A DNA stretch of 64,000 nucleotides, taken from the NCBI GenBank assembly GCA_016219965.1, contig JACRJM010000015.1:95857-159856 (forward strand). Direction: 5' to 3'. The position numbers were made by a program, and so were the translations under genes. Source of the DNA: Candidatus Schekmanbacteria bacterium. Its GTDB lineage: Bacteria > Schekmanbacteria > GWA2-38-11 > J061. How positions within the stretch are numbered: the stretch's first letter is position 1; every line of letters begins with the position of its first letter. The notes under the pieces were generated by a model, which saw only the letters and a program-made list of their open reading frames with translations, had not been told where the DNA came from and made no database searches. Shown here one piece after another: positions 24,838 through 32,647 of this stretch.

Positions 24838-25746
24838 ATGAAAATTAAATTGCGTTGTTTGGTGCTCACGTTGGCGGTCTTATCGATTATAGCGCCGCAG
24901 AGAAATTCCTTTGCTCTATCGAGCGGTCATTTTGTTGATGAACTCGGCAGAGATGTATATATCCCTTCTGAACCGAAGCGGATAGTATCACTTGCTCCGA
25001 ACATAACGGAATTACTTTTTGCACTCGGTCTTGGAGACAGGATAGTGGGTGTTACGAACTTCTGCAATTACCCTAAAGAAGCTCTCTCAAAGCCAAAAGT
25101 CGGGATGCTTCTAAATCCGGATATTGAAAAAATACTTTCCCTCAAGCCTGACCTTGTTGTGTGGCTTTCGGAAGGAGACAACAAGCCTGCCTTTGAAAAG
25201 CTAGAAAAGACTGGAATTAACCTTTATATTATTGCTCCAAAAGATATTAGCAGCCTCGTTAAAACAATTAAAAGGCTTGGAGATATATGCAGGAAAGAAA
25301 AAGAGGCAGATGTCCTTGTGAAATCAATTGAAGAACGGCTTAAAAACATAGCGGCAAAAGTTGATAAGCTTGGAAAACCGAGAACACTTTTTCTTCTTGA
25401 TATCAATACCCCTGTATCAGCTTCTGTTGGTTCTTTCCCAGATGAGATGATAAGGATTGCAGGTGGTTTGAATGTTATAAAAACAACTTACTCAAAATAT
25501 CCGCGAATAGGATGGGAAGATATAGCCCGGTCGTCTCCTGAAATAATCATAGTCGCAAGGCATACCGAGGAAACGGAAAAGAGTTTCAGGATGTTTAAGC
25601 GTGAGGCTGCGGTAACAGTAACTCCGGCTTCCCAGAAAGGGAGGGTCCATCTGGTTGATGGGGATATAGTGAGCAGAATGTCGCCAAGGACAATGGATGG
25701 TGTTGAAGAATTTGCGAGACTCATTCATCCTGAGGCTTTTAGATGA
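24838..25746 (+). CDS. btuF: ABC transporter substrate-binding protein, probably corrinoid (BtuF-like)
   Basis: About 302 residues with a signal peptide (TLAVLSIIAPQRNSFA) and the class III periplasmic-binding fold of the FecB/BtuF/HmuT group: RIVSLAPNITELLFALGLGDRIVGVTNFC, PKVGMLLNPDIEKILSLKPDLV and IGWEDIARSSPEIIIV. The ATG at 24838 is preferred over the TTG six bases earlier. It captures the ligand in the periplasm for the permease that overlaps its end (ATGA). Cobalamin is inferred because the convergent receptor operon is led by a B12 riboswitch; iron-siderophore uptake is the alternative. It lies 41 bases after tRNA-Leu with no clear promoter between them. Confidence 0.82.
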   Translation: MKIKLRCLVLTLAVLSIIAPQRNSFALSSGHFVDELGRDVYIPSEPKRIVSLAPNITELLFALGLGDRIVGVTNFCNYPKEALSKPKVGMLLNPDIEKILSLKPDLVVWLSEGDNKPAFEKLEKTGINLYIIAPKDISSLVKTIKRLGDICRKEKEADVLVKSIEERLKNIAAKVDKLGKPRTLFLLDINTPVSASVGSFPDEMIRIAGGLNVIKTTYSKYPRIGWEDIARSSPEIIIVARHTEETEKSFRMFKREAAVTVTPASQKGRVHLVDGDIVSRMSPRTMDGVEEFARLIHPEAFR

Positions 25747-26765
25747 CAACCCCTACGCCATCAAAGATATTGTTGATGACGGTTCTTCTCTTTATACTTT
25801 CCTCTGCCGCGATTTTTGCTTCTCTTTGCATCGGCTCAGTCCCGCTCACTGTGAGCTCAGTAACCGATGTTCTTTTTAAATTTATTACCTCAAACAATTC
25901 GGCTGACAGCTATACGCGTGCAATTGTCATGGATTTGAGGCTTCCGCGCGCTGTCTTTTCATTCCTTGTCGGCGCCGGGCTTTCAATCGCAGGTATTATA
26001 TTTCAGGTTGTTTTAAAAAATCCTCTTGCTGAACCATATATTCTGGGCATCTCAGGAGGCTCTGCGGCGGGCGCTGTGATTGCAATATTCGCTGGGTTTT
26101 CCTTTGCCTATTACATCACGGTATTTTCATTTGCAGGAGCACTTGTCGCCATCGGGATTCTTTTATTTATCTCCACAGGCAGATGGGGCGTTTCCTCAAA
26201 CTCACTTCTTTTGGGTGGCGTAATAATAAATGCATTTTTTGCGGCTGTCGTGATGTTTATTCTTTCTGTCTCAACTCGCGGCGAGATGCAGAGGGCTTTT
26301 TTCTGGCTTATGGGCGACCTCAGCAATATACCTTTTTCTACCGTAAAATTTATTCTTCCCATTGTGGCAGGCGGCGGAATTCTGACCTTTGTGTCGGCAA
26401 GAAAACTCAACGTCCTTTCTCTCGGAGATGAAACGGCGCTTCAGCTCGGAGTCAATGTCCGTTTTTACAGCATGGTGATAATCGTCCTTGCATCGCTTCT
26501 TACGGCAGGTGTCGTTGCATCAAGCGGTCTTATAGGTTTTGTGGGGCTTGTTGTGCCGCACATGGTGAGGCTCACTGTTGGGGCAGACAACCGTATCACT
26601 GTGCCGGCGTCGTTTTTTGCAGGAGGCACGTTTTTACTTATATCCGACACCATCGCAAGGACTGTTATAAGCCCCATTGAGCTTCCGGTTGGGACTGTCA
26701 CCGCAATTATAGGTTCCCCATTTTTTCTTTATCTTCTCAAAAAGGAATCAGCTAAGTTAGTATAA
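25743..26765 (+). CDS. btuC: FecCD/BtuC-type ABC transporter permease
   Basis: A 340-residue polytopic membrane protein with the many hydrophobic helices of the FecCD/BtuC family. Motifs include RLPRAVFSFLVGAGLSIAG near residue 65, NPLAEPYILGISGGSAAGAV, ALQLGVNV and SSGLIGFVGLVVPHMVRL, then the SDTIARTVISPIELPVGTVTAIIGSPFFLYLL end. It forms the inner-membrane channel for corrinoid or ferric-siderophore import. It is coupled to the binding-protein gene by an ATGA overlap. The ATPase gene follows after 146 bases that contain a palindromic repeat element. Confidence 0.88.
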   Translation: MTTPTPSKILLMTVLLFILSSAAIFASLCIGSVPLTVSSVTDVLFKFITSNNSADSYTRAIVMDLRLPRAVFSFLVGAGLSIAGIIFQVVLKNPLAEPYILGISGGSAAGAVIAIFAGFSFAYYITVFSFAGALVAIGILLFISTGRWGVSSNSLLLGGVIINAFFAAVVMFILSVSTRGEMQRAFFWLMGDLSNIPFSTVKFILPIVAGGGILTFVSARKLNVLSLGDETALQLGVNVRFYSMVIIVLASLLTAGVVASSGLIGFVGLVVPHMVRLTVGADNRITVPASFFAGGTFLLISDTIARTVISPIELPVGTVTAIIGSPFFLYLLKKESAKLV

Positions 26766-26807
26766 TAAGAGGATTATATAATTGGAGTGTATGTAATATA
26801 TGCGAAT

Positions 26808-26867
26808 AGCTTGACAGTCCCGCTCCGGCACTAAACAGCAGGTGCCTGCCGCGGGAGCTGCCAAGCT
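26808..26867. repeat. Palindromic element C (family 1, loop type 2)
   Basis: Arms AGCTTGACAGTCCCGC (26808-26823) and the near-complement ending at 26867 enclose GGCACTAAACAGCAGGTGCC, the reverse complement of the element B loop with one difference. It lies inside the transporter operon, between permease and ATPase genes, so a hairpin here could tune expression of the ATPase. Confidence 0.78.
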
Positions 26868-26911
26868 CTAGTCATAAAATATAAATTATTGAGTGGAGAA
26901 AAAAATAAAAG

Positions 26912-27685
26912 ATGGATGAAGTGCTGAAAATTGAAGGAATTGATTTCAGCTACGGGAACGGAAACGTCCTCTATAATGTAAATCTCAGTGTCAATGAAGG
27001 CGAGATGCTTGCCATACTTGGTCCCAACGGATGCGGCAAAACCACTTTATTAAGGCTGATCTATGGAGCGCTCAAAGCCTCACGGGGAAGGATAACTCTT
27101 TTCGGGAAAGAACATCTTTCAAGGAAAGAGGTATCAGAAAAGGTTGCCATTGTTTCAAAATCTGAGAATACGTCCATTTCATTTTTAGTATCAGAGATGG
27201 TCATGATGGGAAGATATGTTAAGTCAAAAGGGATCTGGTTTGAAAATAACGAGGACAAGAAAATGATTGCAGGAATTTTAGATGAGCTTCACATTGAGCA
27301 TCTTTCTGCAAAGTATTTCAATTGTCTGAGCAGCGGTGAACAGCAGAGGGTGTTGATAGGGAGGGCTCTTGCCCAGAAGCCAGAGCTTATGCTCCTTGAT
27401 GAGCCCACTTCGCATCTCGACATAAGCCACCAGCTTGAGTGCCATTCGCTGTTGAAGAAGCTTAATGATAGTTCTGGTATGACAATGGTCATAATTTCTC
27501 ATGACCTTAATCTTGCGGCGCAGTTTTGCAGCAGGATAATATTGATGAAGGATGGAAGGGTTTTTGCTGACGGTCATGCAGGAGATGTGCTGACAGAGCA
27601 GAACATCCGCGAGGTTTACGGCATAGATACTATTGTTGACGGCAATCCTGTAACAGGAACACCACGCGTCACCCTGCTTTCGTAA
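26912..27685 (+). CDS. btuD: ABC transporter ATP-binding protein (BtuD/FecE type)
   Basis: A 257-residue ATPase with Walker A GPNGCGKTT (residues 34-42), signature LSSGEQQRV, Walker B LMLLDEPTSHLD and switch His in VIISHDLNLAAQFC, ending with the REVYGIDT segment typical of FecE/BtuD proteins. It energises import through the permease encoded upstream. The gene is separated from the permease by 146 bases including element C, unlike the tight coupling of the first two genes. Confidence 0.88.
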   Translation: MDEVLKIEGIDFSYGNGNVLYNVNLSVNEGEMLAILGPNGCGKTTLLRLIYGALKASRGRITLFGKEHLSRKEVSEKVAIVSKSENTSISFLVSEMVMMGRYVKSKGIWFENNEDKKMIAGILDELHIEHLSAKYFNCLSSGEQQRVLIGRALAQKPELMLLDEPTSHLDISHQLECHSLLKKLNDSSGMTMVIISHDLNLAAQFCSRIILMKDGRVFADGHAGDVLTEQNIREVYGIDTIVDGNPVTGTPRVTLLS

Positions 27686-27729
27686 GAAACTTCAATTAAG
27701 CACCAGGCTTAATCCTCTATATGACGATT

Positions 27730-27792
27730 AAGCTGATGCAGTCTGCGCATCGCTTAAAACTTCATGCGCTCTTTCGCAACCTGCCTCAGGTT
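27730..27792. repeat. Palindromic element D (family 1, loop type 1)
   Basis: Arms at 27730-27747 and 27775-27792 pair at 14 of 18 positions around CGCTTAAAACTTCATGCGC, the same loop core as element A. A tail GTTAGATGTGGTTAATG follows at about 27802, and related tails follow E and precede F. Located between the convergent btuD and tonB-like genes. Confidence 0.75.
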
Positions 27793-27847
27793 ATGTCTTA
27801 GTTAGATGTGGTTAATGAATGTCTTGTCTTATTCCCATATTACTAGG

Positions 27848-27910
27848 AAGCTGAGGCAGACTGCGCGTCGCTTAAAAATTCATGCGCTCTTCTGCAGTCA
27901 GCCTCAGCTT
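27848..27910. repeat. Palindromic element E (family 1, loop type 1), tandem copy of D
   Basis: Arms AAGCTGAGGCAGACTGCG (27848-27865) and 27893-27910 pair at 16 of 18. The loop is CGCTTAAAAATTCATGCGC. Element and tail repeat element D with a 118-base period, so D and E arose by tandem duplication and then diverged. Confidence 0.78.
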
Positions 27911-28039
27911 GCGTCTCAGTTAGATACGGCTAATGCATGGGTTGGCCAATCCCACTATGAAAAGAAAACTAATGGCATTTTACTTCAAGCACTCTTTAGT
28001 GGGTTGTCTTAGCTGAATACTTGGTTAGATGCGGCTGAT

Positions 28040-28104
28040 AACGGCTTGGCAGTCCCGCGGCAGGCGCATGAAGTTCTAAGCCTAAGCGGGACTGCCAAGC
28101 CGTT
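28040..28104. repeat. Palindromic element F (family 1, loop type 1 inverted)
   Basis: A 19-bp perfect inverted repeat (AACGGCTTGGCAGTCCCGC, 28040-28058, with 28086-28104) around GCGCATGAAGTTCTAAGC, the reverse complement of the loop core of A, D and E. The right arm runs into TTTATTAA, so it may serve as a terminator between btuD and the convergent tonB-like gene. The rest of the 27686-28201 gap is unique sequence without a supportable gene. Confidence 0.85.
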
Positions 28105-28201
28105 TATTAACGGTAAAATCCAGTATTAAGCAGTGGCAAGCCGCCACCCCTTCCATGTCATAGCTAGATTATCGCGAGGTGCCAAAACAAATTAAGTTGT
28201 A

Positions 28202-29008
28202 TTATGTAATTTGGAATTCGATCGTCACTGACAGCAAAGCCATGCCGTTATTGAGGATTCCTTCAGGAGGAGGAGGGAAGGGGGAAGCACGTTTTATGCA
28301 TTCTAACGCCTCGCTGTCCAAAGCATCCCATCCGGATGTTGCTAATACAGATACATTTGCCACGCTTCCATTGCTGTTAAGATATATCTGCGCTTTTACT
28401 TTTCCTTCCATCTGCCGTGCCAATGCGGCTTGAGGATAACGTTTGTTCTTCTCTATTATTTTTAGACATAGTGCCAGATAACCTTCATACGTCATATTTC
28501 CGTATCCATTGCCAATTCCTGTTCCTCTGCCATTCCCCATGCCACCGTCATTTCCACCTCTGCCGCCTCCAAAGGCTCCTCCAAATCCTCCACCACCCGG
28601 CATTCCGGAACCTAATCCCGGCATACCTATCCCGTAACCAGAGGCAATTATCGGGGCAGGTGGCATATCCTTATTAATTCCCATTGATGATGGGATATTC
28701 CCTGGAGTTGTTTTGGAGGGTTCTGTGGATTTTTCTTCTTCTTTGTTATTTATCTCTGATGTTAAAGCTTTTGCGGACAGGACTTTGCGAGCTGTTCCCG
28801 TTCCTGATTTTATTTCCTTCTTTATTTCTATTTCTGGTTTTCTCTCAGGGATATCAATATTGAGGGTAATAAAATCAGCAATCTTTTCTTTTTCCAGCCA
28901 TTTATTGTTTTCAGATATTATGAAAACAAGGAGGATGAAAAGCATATGCAGGAACAATGAAAGAAGAATAAACAGCCCGCTTCTTTTATCATGATTCCTG
29001 AAGAACAT
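28202..29008 (-). CDS. tonB: TonB-family energy transducer
   Basis: A 268-residue protein with one N-terminal membrane helix (LFILLSLFLHMLFILLVFII) and a charged linker. The linker is followed by an unusually glycine-rich stretch (about residues 125-175, repeats of GMG/GGG/GNG) rather than the classic Pro-Lys spacer. A C-terminal TonB domain follows (KIIEKNKRYPQAALARQMEGKV, ending with FPPPPEGI and a final beta strand). It couples inner-membrane proton-motive force to the outer-membrane receptor. It is the last gene of the riboswitch-led operon. ExbB/ExbD are not in the window. Confidence 0.87.
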   Translation of the reverse strand: MFFRNHDKRSGLFILLSLFLHMLFILLVFIISENNKWLEKEKIADFITLNIDIPERKPEIEIKKEIKSGTGTARKVLSAKALTSEINNKEEEKSTEPSKTTPGNIPSSMGINKDMPPAPIIASGYGIGMPGLGSGMPGGGGFGGAFGGGRGGNDGGMGNGRGTGIGNGYGNMTYEGYLALCLKIIEKNKRYPQAALARQMEGKVKAQIYLNSNGSVANVSVLATSGWDALDSEALECIKRASPFPPPPEGILNNGMALLSVTIEFQIT

Positions 29009-29027
29009 TTCATCCTCCCCGCCTATA

Positions 29028-30170
29028 TCAAAAAGCTATGCCTGTCGGAGCCATCTCGCCAGTGCTTGTTGGCCCTGACACCTTGCTATTGTTTTTGACT
29101 TTATAAATTATAATGCCCGGGTTTTCAAGACTTCTGTCTGTTACATAAAGATACCCCTCTTTGTCCAGAGCAATCTGCGGTATATAAGATGAGTTGGTTC
29201 CGCTTAACTTACTCGATACAGAACCGTCTGACGGGTTAAATGGGGTAACAATATTTTCTGCAAAGTCGCCGCTTGCGATATAACCTTTGGTAGCGGAATA
29301 AATTACAATAGAGCCCGGACTTCCGTTTAAATCATCGTCGTTTATAAGCATTCCTTCAGATGTGAATGTGGCAGGGTCAACCACTTCAATGCCGCCATAG
29401 TTGTCGACTGCATAGTTGCCGTCTGAAATATACTTCCCGGCATTTGAAACATAAATTTTACCTGTTGTTTTATTGTAAGTTATAAAACCAGGATTTCTTC
29501 CTGAGAGTGCTATTGCCTGTTTGCCGTGAGTTTCCGGATCAACGTCATAGAGTTTATTTGTTTTAGTATCTATGACCGCAATAAGGCTGTCTTCTGTAAC
29601 TTCATAGTTTACCGTACGCTGGAGTGCAACAAAAAGATAATGTCCCACTATTGCCATTGATTTTGGTTCTGCAAAGCCGTCTGAATCAGCAAATTTGGCA
29701 AGGCTTATCTTCTTCTTTATTTTGCCTTTGACCGGATCAACAAGAAATATATCATTTGAACCTAGTCCGCAGATATAAGCATTTTTTATGTCCTTGAAAA
29801 TTATATCCTGCGGGTTTGTCCCTTCAGGGAAAGCATATTGATTGACGGGAGAAGAGATGTCATTTTTTTTGATGACTATTATGTTGTCTCCCTGATACTT
29901 TTCTATCACGAAGAGGTAATTCTTGTAGCTTCTTATTTCAGAATCCTGGTTTATCTGACTTAAAATATCTTCGGTCGCCTGTACATTTGTGTGTTTCACG
30001 TTGACCTTTATAGTGCTGATAGTAGACCCGCTGGTATCATAATTTGAATTAAGCACGTATGCCTTAGTCCCATTCTGTGCTGCGTAAAGCCCGTGAACGG
30101 GTATAGTCATGGCAATGACTGCCAATAATATCTTTCCTGTCACCGTTCTTAATATGTTACATTGTTTCAT
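29028..30170 (-). CDS. Secreted YncE-like beta-propeller, possible BtuG-like corrinoid-binding protein
   Basis: A 380-residue protein with a signal peptide (ILLAVIAMTIPVHGLYA), then repeated four-strand blades of the YncE/NHL-like seven-bladed propeller type (NYLFVIEKYQGDNIIVI, AYICGLGSNDIFLVDPVKG, NPGFITYNKTTGKIYVSNAG, GYLYVTDRS). There is no lipobox Cys, so it is exported but not obviously lipid-anchored. It lies 63 bases after the BtuB-like gene and 19 bases before the TonB-like gene, under the same cobalamin riboswitch. In Bacteroides the BtuG propeller caps BtuB and captures B12 with high affinity. A similar role here is inferred from fold and context only. Confidence 0.72.
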   Translation of the reverse strand: MKQCNILRTVTGKILLAVIAMTIPVHGLYAAQNGTKAYVLNSNYDTSGSTISTIKVNVKHTNVQATEDILSQINQDSEIRSYKNYLFVIEKYQGDNIIVIKKNDISSPVNQYAFPEGTNPQDIIFKDIKNAYICGLGSNDIFLVDPVKGKIKKKISLAKFADSDGFAEPKSMAIVGHYLFVALQRTVNYEVTEDSLIAVIDTKTNKLYDVDPETHGKQAIALSGRNPGFITYNKTTGKIYVSNAGKYISDGNYAVDNYGGIEVVDPATFTSEGMLINDDDLNGSPGSIVIYSATKGYIASGDFAENIVTPFNPSDGSVSSKLSGTNSSYIPQIALDKEGYLYVTDRSLENPGIIIYKVKNNSKVSGPTSTGEMAPTGIAF

Positions 30171-30233
30171 GGCACTTTCCCCTATGTTAGAAATCAGGTT
30201 ATATTTGTTATAAAGTTGCTGTGATTAAATTCC

Positions 30234-32285
30234 TTAAAATTCTGTATCCCTGCTGTCACCTCCTTTAAAATTTGTGGTCACTGTTACGAAAAAGGCTCTT
30301 CCCGGTATTGGGAAGCCGCTAAGATCTTCTATATTGCTGTCGTTCAGGTTTTTCGCTTCGAAGTTGATGGTAAAATATTTTCCAAAGTAGAGACTTGCGC
30401 CAAGATTATGTATTTCCCTGTCTTTGGTTGGTCTGATATTTATCCTGTCGAGGTAATTCTTTTCAACCTTGTTAAGGTTATAGTAAAGCTCGCCATAATC
30501 GTTAAACACCCTGAAGCGGACGGTGTATTCTTTTTTGGGTCTGCCGGGAAGGAACTTGCTGTTGTATCCCGGTAGTCCGCTCCTGTCCCTTGCATCGAGC
30601 TTTGTATAATTCCCATTGATGTCAAGATGATCGAGAATGCGTAATCCCATCGAGAATTCAGCCCCTTTTATTCTTGCCTTGCCGATGTTCTCCGGCGTGA
30701 AAGTCCGCTGGGAATTCTGGATGAAAAGAATGAGATTTTTTACTTCATTATCAAAATAAACAGCTTCAAAAAAACTCTGTGTAATAATCCCCTTAAAAAG
30801 ATCTCCCTGAAGCCTTATCCCAATGTCGCGGTTGTTGCCTGTTTCAGGTAAAAGCTCAGGATTGCCTATGACACCTCCCTTGTCCCCGTAAAGTTCAAAG
30901 AAGTTTGGTATCCTGAAATATTTTCCTACATTGCCTCTAAACGTCATCCATTGGAAAGGAGATACTTTTATGCCTGTCTGCCATGTGGTGAGTTCCGTGT
31001 ATTCTCTTTGGTATGTTGGATTTTCCTTATCAAAGAAAAAGATGGAATTATTCGAAGACTTGTCATTTATCATTTCAGTCTTAGCTGACCCGGTAAACTT
31101 GATTTTATCTGAAAATATATAGAGGCTGTCTTCAGTTCCTAAGGTAAGCGTTGTCCTGTAGCTTTTTCCATTATTGGTGTCTGAGAATTTATCTTCAGGT
31201 TTGAAGTTTTCACTTCTTAACTGGATGAGGAACTCGGTATCAAGGTATTTTGTGGGATTGCCTGTAAGGTTTATGAGCCCTCCAAAGCTTTCAGTGACAT
31301 TGTGGTTGTCCTGAAATCCTACGCCTATCTCATTATGTCTGTCTTTGAATTTGCTAAGTTCATAGGAATTGAAAAAAGAAGTTTCGAGTTTGAATCCTCG
31401 TATGGGAAGTCTTTTCCATTCAAGTTCAAGACGGCTTATGTTGTTTATGTTCCTGATTGATGCTGTTTCAGACTGATATGACTCTATTCCCGGCACTCCC
31501 CTGAATGTCCTTGTGAGATTATTTGAAATAGAGATTCCAAGAAGGTCTGATACATCATATTCAAGGCGGGTTGTGATATTGAGAGACCTGAACCTGTTAT
31601 TTTTTCGATGTACCCATCTGTCGTCACTGGTTGTGAATATCGTGCCGTTGTCATCGAGGAATTCAAAGTCATTGTCGCTCTTTGTATAATTTATTCCTGC
31701 AAGGAGTCTGAGATTGCCTATACTGTGCGAGGCATTGAAGCTGTATTTGTAAGTCTCGAAAGAGCCATAGCTTACGGAGCTGGTTATATTGGAGCCTTCT
31801 TCAGGGATGCGGGTTTTTATATTCACGATGCCGCCTATCCCTGATTGGCCGAATCTCAATGGGGAATTGCCTCTGTAGATTTCAATTGAATCAACGTTGA
31901 AGAGCGGTATCTCCGAGATATCAACACCGCCTCCGCGCGCCTCATTTACAAGAACTCCGTCGAGGAATACCATTACCTGGTCAGAGGTTGAGCCTCTTAT
32001 TGAAATGGTGGAAAAGCTTCCAAGACCTCCAAGCTGGTTAACCCTTACTCCGACTTCGTCTGAGATTGCTTCCGGAACAGTCCTGAAATATTTATCAAGT
32101 TCTTTTCCGTCAATTACAGTGACGAATGATGTGGGGGATTCAGTGATAGCCTGATGCTGGGCTTCGCGGTCTGCCCTGACTTTTACTATGCCTATATCTT
32201 TTGGAACTTCTTCTGAATTAGCTGCCGAAGAAGCAGTTATTGCGGCGATTGTCAAAAAAATTGCACATAGGCTCTTCATTCTCAT
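30234..32285 (-). CDS. btuB: TonB-dependent outer-membrane receptor, cobalamin (BtuB-like)
   Basis: A 683-residue receptor. A signal peptide (CAIFLTIAAITASSAANS) is followed by a plug domain of about 130 residues (SPTSFVTVIDGKELDKYF, ISIRGSTSDQVMVFLDGVLV, VDSIEIYRGNSPLRFG, GGIVNIKTR). A long beta-barrel made of alternating strands follows. It imports its ligand across the outer membrane with TonB energy. The cobalamin riboswitch and terminator directly upstream make a corrinoid the likely ligand. Two possible starts exist, ATG at 32285 and ATG at 32279. The first lies right behind the terminator's T-run, so the ribosome-binding purines fall in the terminator stem. Confidence 0.9.
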   Translation of the reverse strand: MRMKSLCAIFLTIAAITASSAANSEEVPKDIGIVKVRADREAQHQAITESPTSFVTVIDGKELDKYFRTVPEAISDEVGVRVNQLGGLGSFSTISIRGSTSDQVMVFLDGVLVNEARGGGVDISEIPLFNVDSIEIYRGNSPLRFGQSGIGGIVNIKTRIPEEGSNITSSVSYGSFETYKYSFNASHSIGNLRLLAGINYTKSDNDFEFLDDNGTIFTTSDDRWVHRKNNRFRSLNITTRLEYDVSDLLGISISNNLTRTFRGVPGIESYQSETASIRNINNISRLELEWKRLPIRGFKLETSFFNSYELSKFKDRHNEIGVGFQDNHNVTESFGGLINLTGNPTKYLDTEFLIQLRSENFKPEDKFSDTNNGKSYRTTLTLGTEDSLYIFSDKIKFTGSAKTEMINDKSSNNSIFFFDKENPTYQREYTELTTWQTGIKVSPFQWMTFRGNVGKYFRIPNFFELYGDKGGVIGNPELLPETGNNRDIGIRLQGDLFKGIITQSFFEAVYFDNEVKNLILFIQNSQRTFTPENIGKARIKGAEFSMGLRILDHLDINGNYTKLDARDRSGLPGYNSKFLPGRPKKEYTVRFRVFNDYGELYYNLNKVEKNYLDRINIRPTKDREIHNLGASLYFGKYFTINFEAKNLNDSNIEDLSGFPIPGRAFFVTVTTNFKGGDSRDTEF

Positions 32286-32288
32286 GGC

Positions 32289-32349
32289 AAAAAAAATCCC
32301 CTGTCATTTTCTTCTTCGAGGAATCAACGAAGAGAAAAAGACAGGGGAT
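32289..32349 (-). terminator. Intrinsic terminator of the cobalamin riboswitch expression platform
   Basis: On the minus strand a 10-bp stem ATCCCCTGTC (32349-32340) / GACAGGGGAT (32305-32296) is extended by a pyrimidine/purine-rich stem closing on CTTCG...CGAAG, and is followed by eight T residues (32296-32289). It ends three bases before the receptor start codon. Its 3' arm contains AGGGGA, the only candidate ribosome-binding site for ATG 32285, so the hairpin could block both transcription and translation. Confidence 0.88.
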
Positions 32350-32420
32350 AAATTGCTATTTGATTTCCCTGCGCTCTTAACCCCCACGTTCTTTACCTCG
32401 AAGAACATTGTTGTGAGGCA

Positions 32421-32590
32421 TACTAAGGCAGGTCTACTGGCTTGAGGACTATTCTTTCCTACTCCCTCTTCCTTCCCGCTCCCTTCGGAGCAGTGGCTTT
32501 CATTGAGGTTTCGTTTCCTCTTACAGTGGCGGGACCACGATGGCTTTTAACCATCTTCCCTCTTAGGCTGTTTAATCAGCAACCTTAGTA
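32421..32590 (-). promoter_or_regulatory. Cobalamin (AdoCbl/B12) riboswitch aptamer
   Basis: Read on the minus strand, the sequence has the hallmark elements. A closing stem TACTAAGG/CCTTAGTA is followed by AAGAGGGAA and GGTCCCGCCACTGT. After a variable helix comes the B12 box AAGCCAGTAGACCTGCC (plus-strand 32427-32443), matching the consensus. It is followed by a small hairpin (GTTCTT...AAGAAC) and then the intrinsic terminator. Ligand binding is expected to favour termination and lower expression of the btuB-propeller-tonB operon. Confidence 0.95.
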
Positions 32591-32647
32591 ATGTTACAGC
32601 TACAAGCTAAAGGATGTAGTTGCTGAAGTCAAGAAAAAAACAGTAAC

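Noticed and set aside
27730-28104. CRISPR array
   Set aside because: Only three units, with variable arms, one inverted, no constant repeat with unique spacers, and no cas genes.
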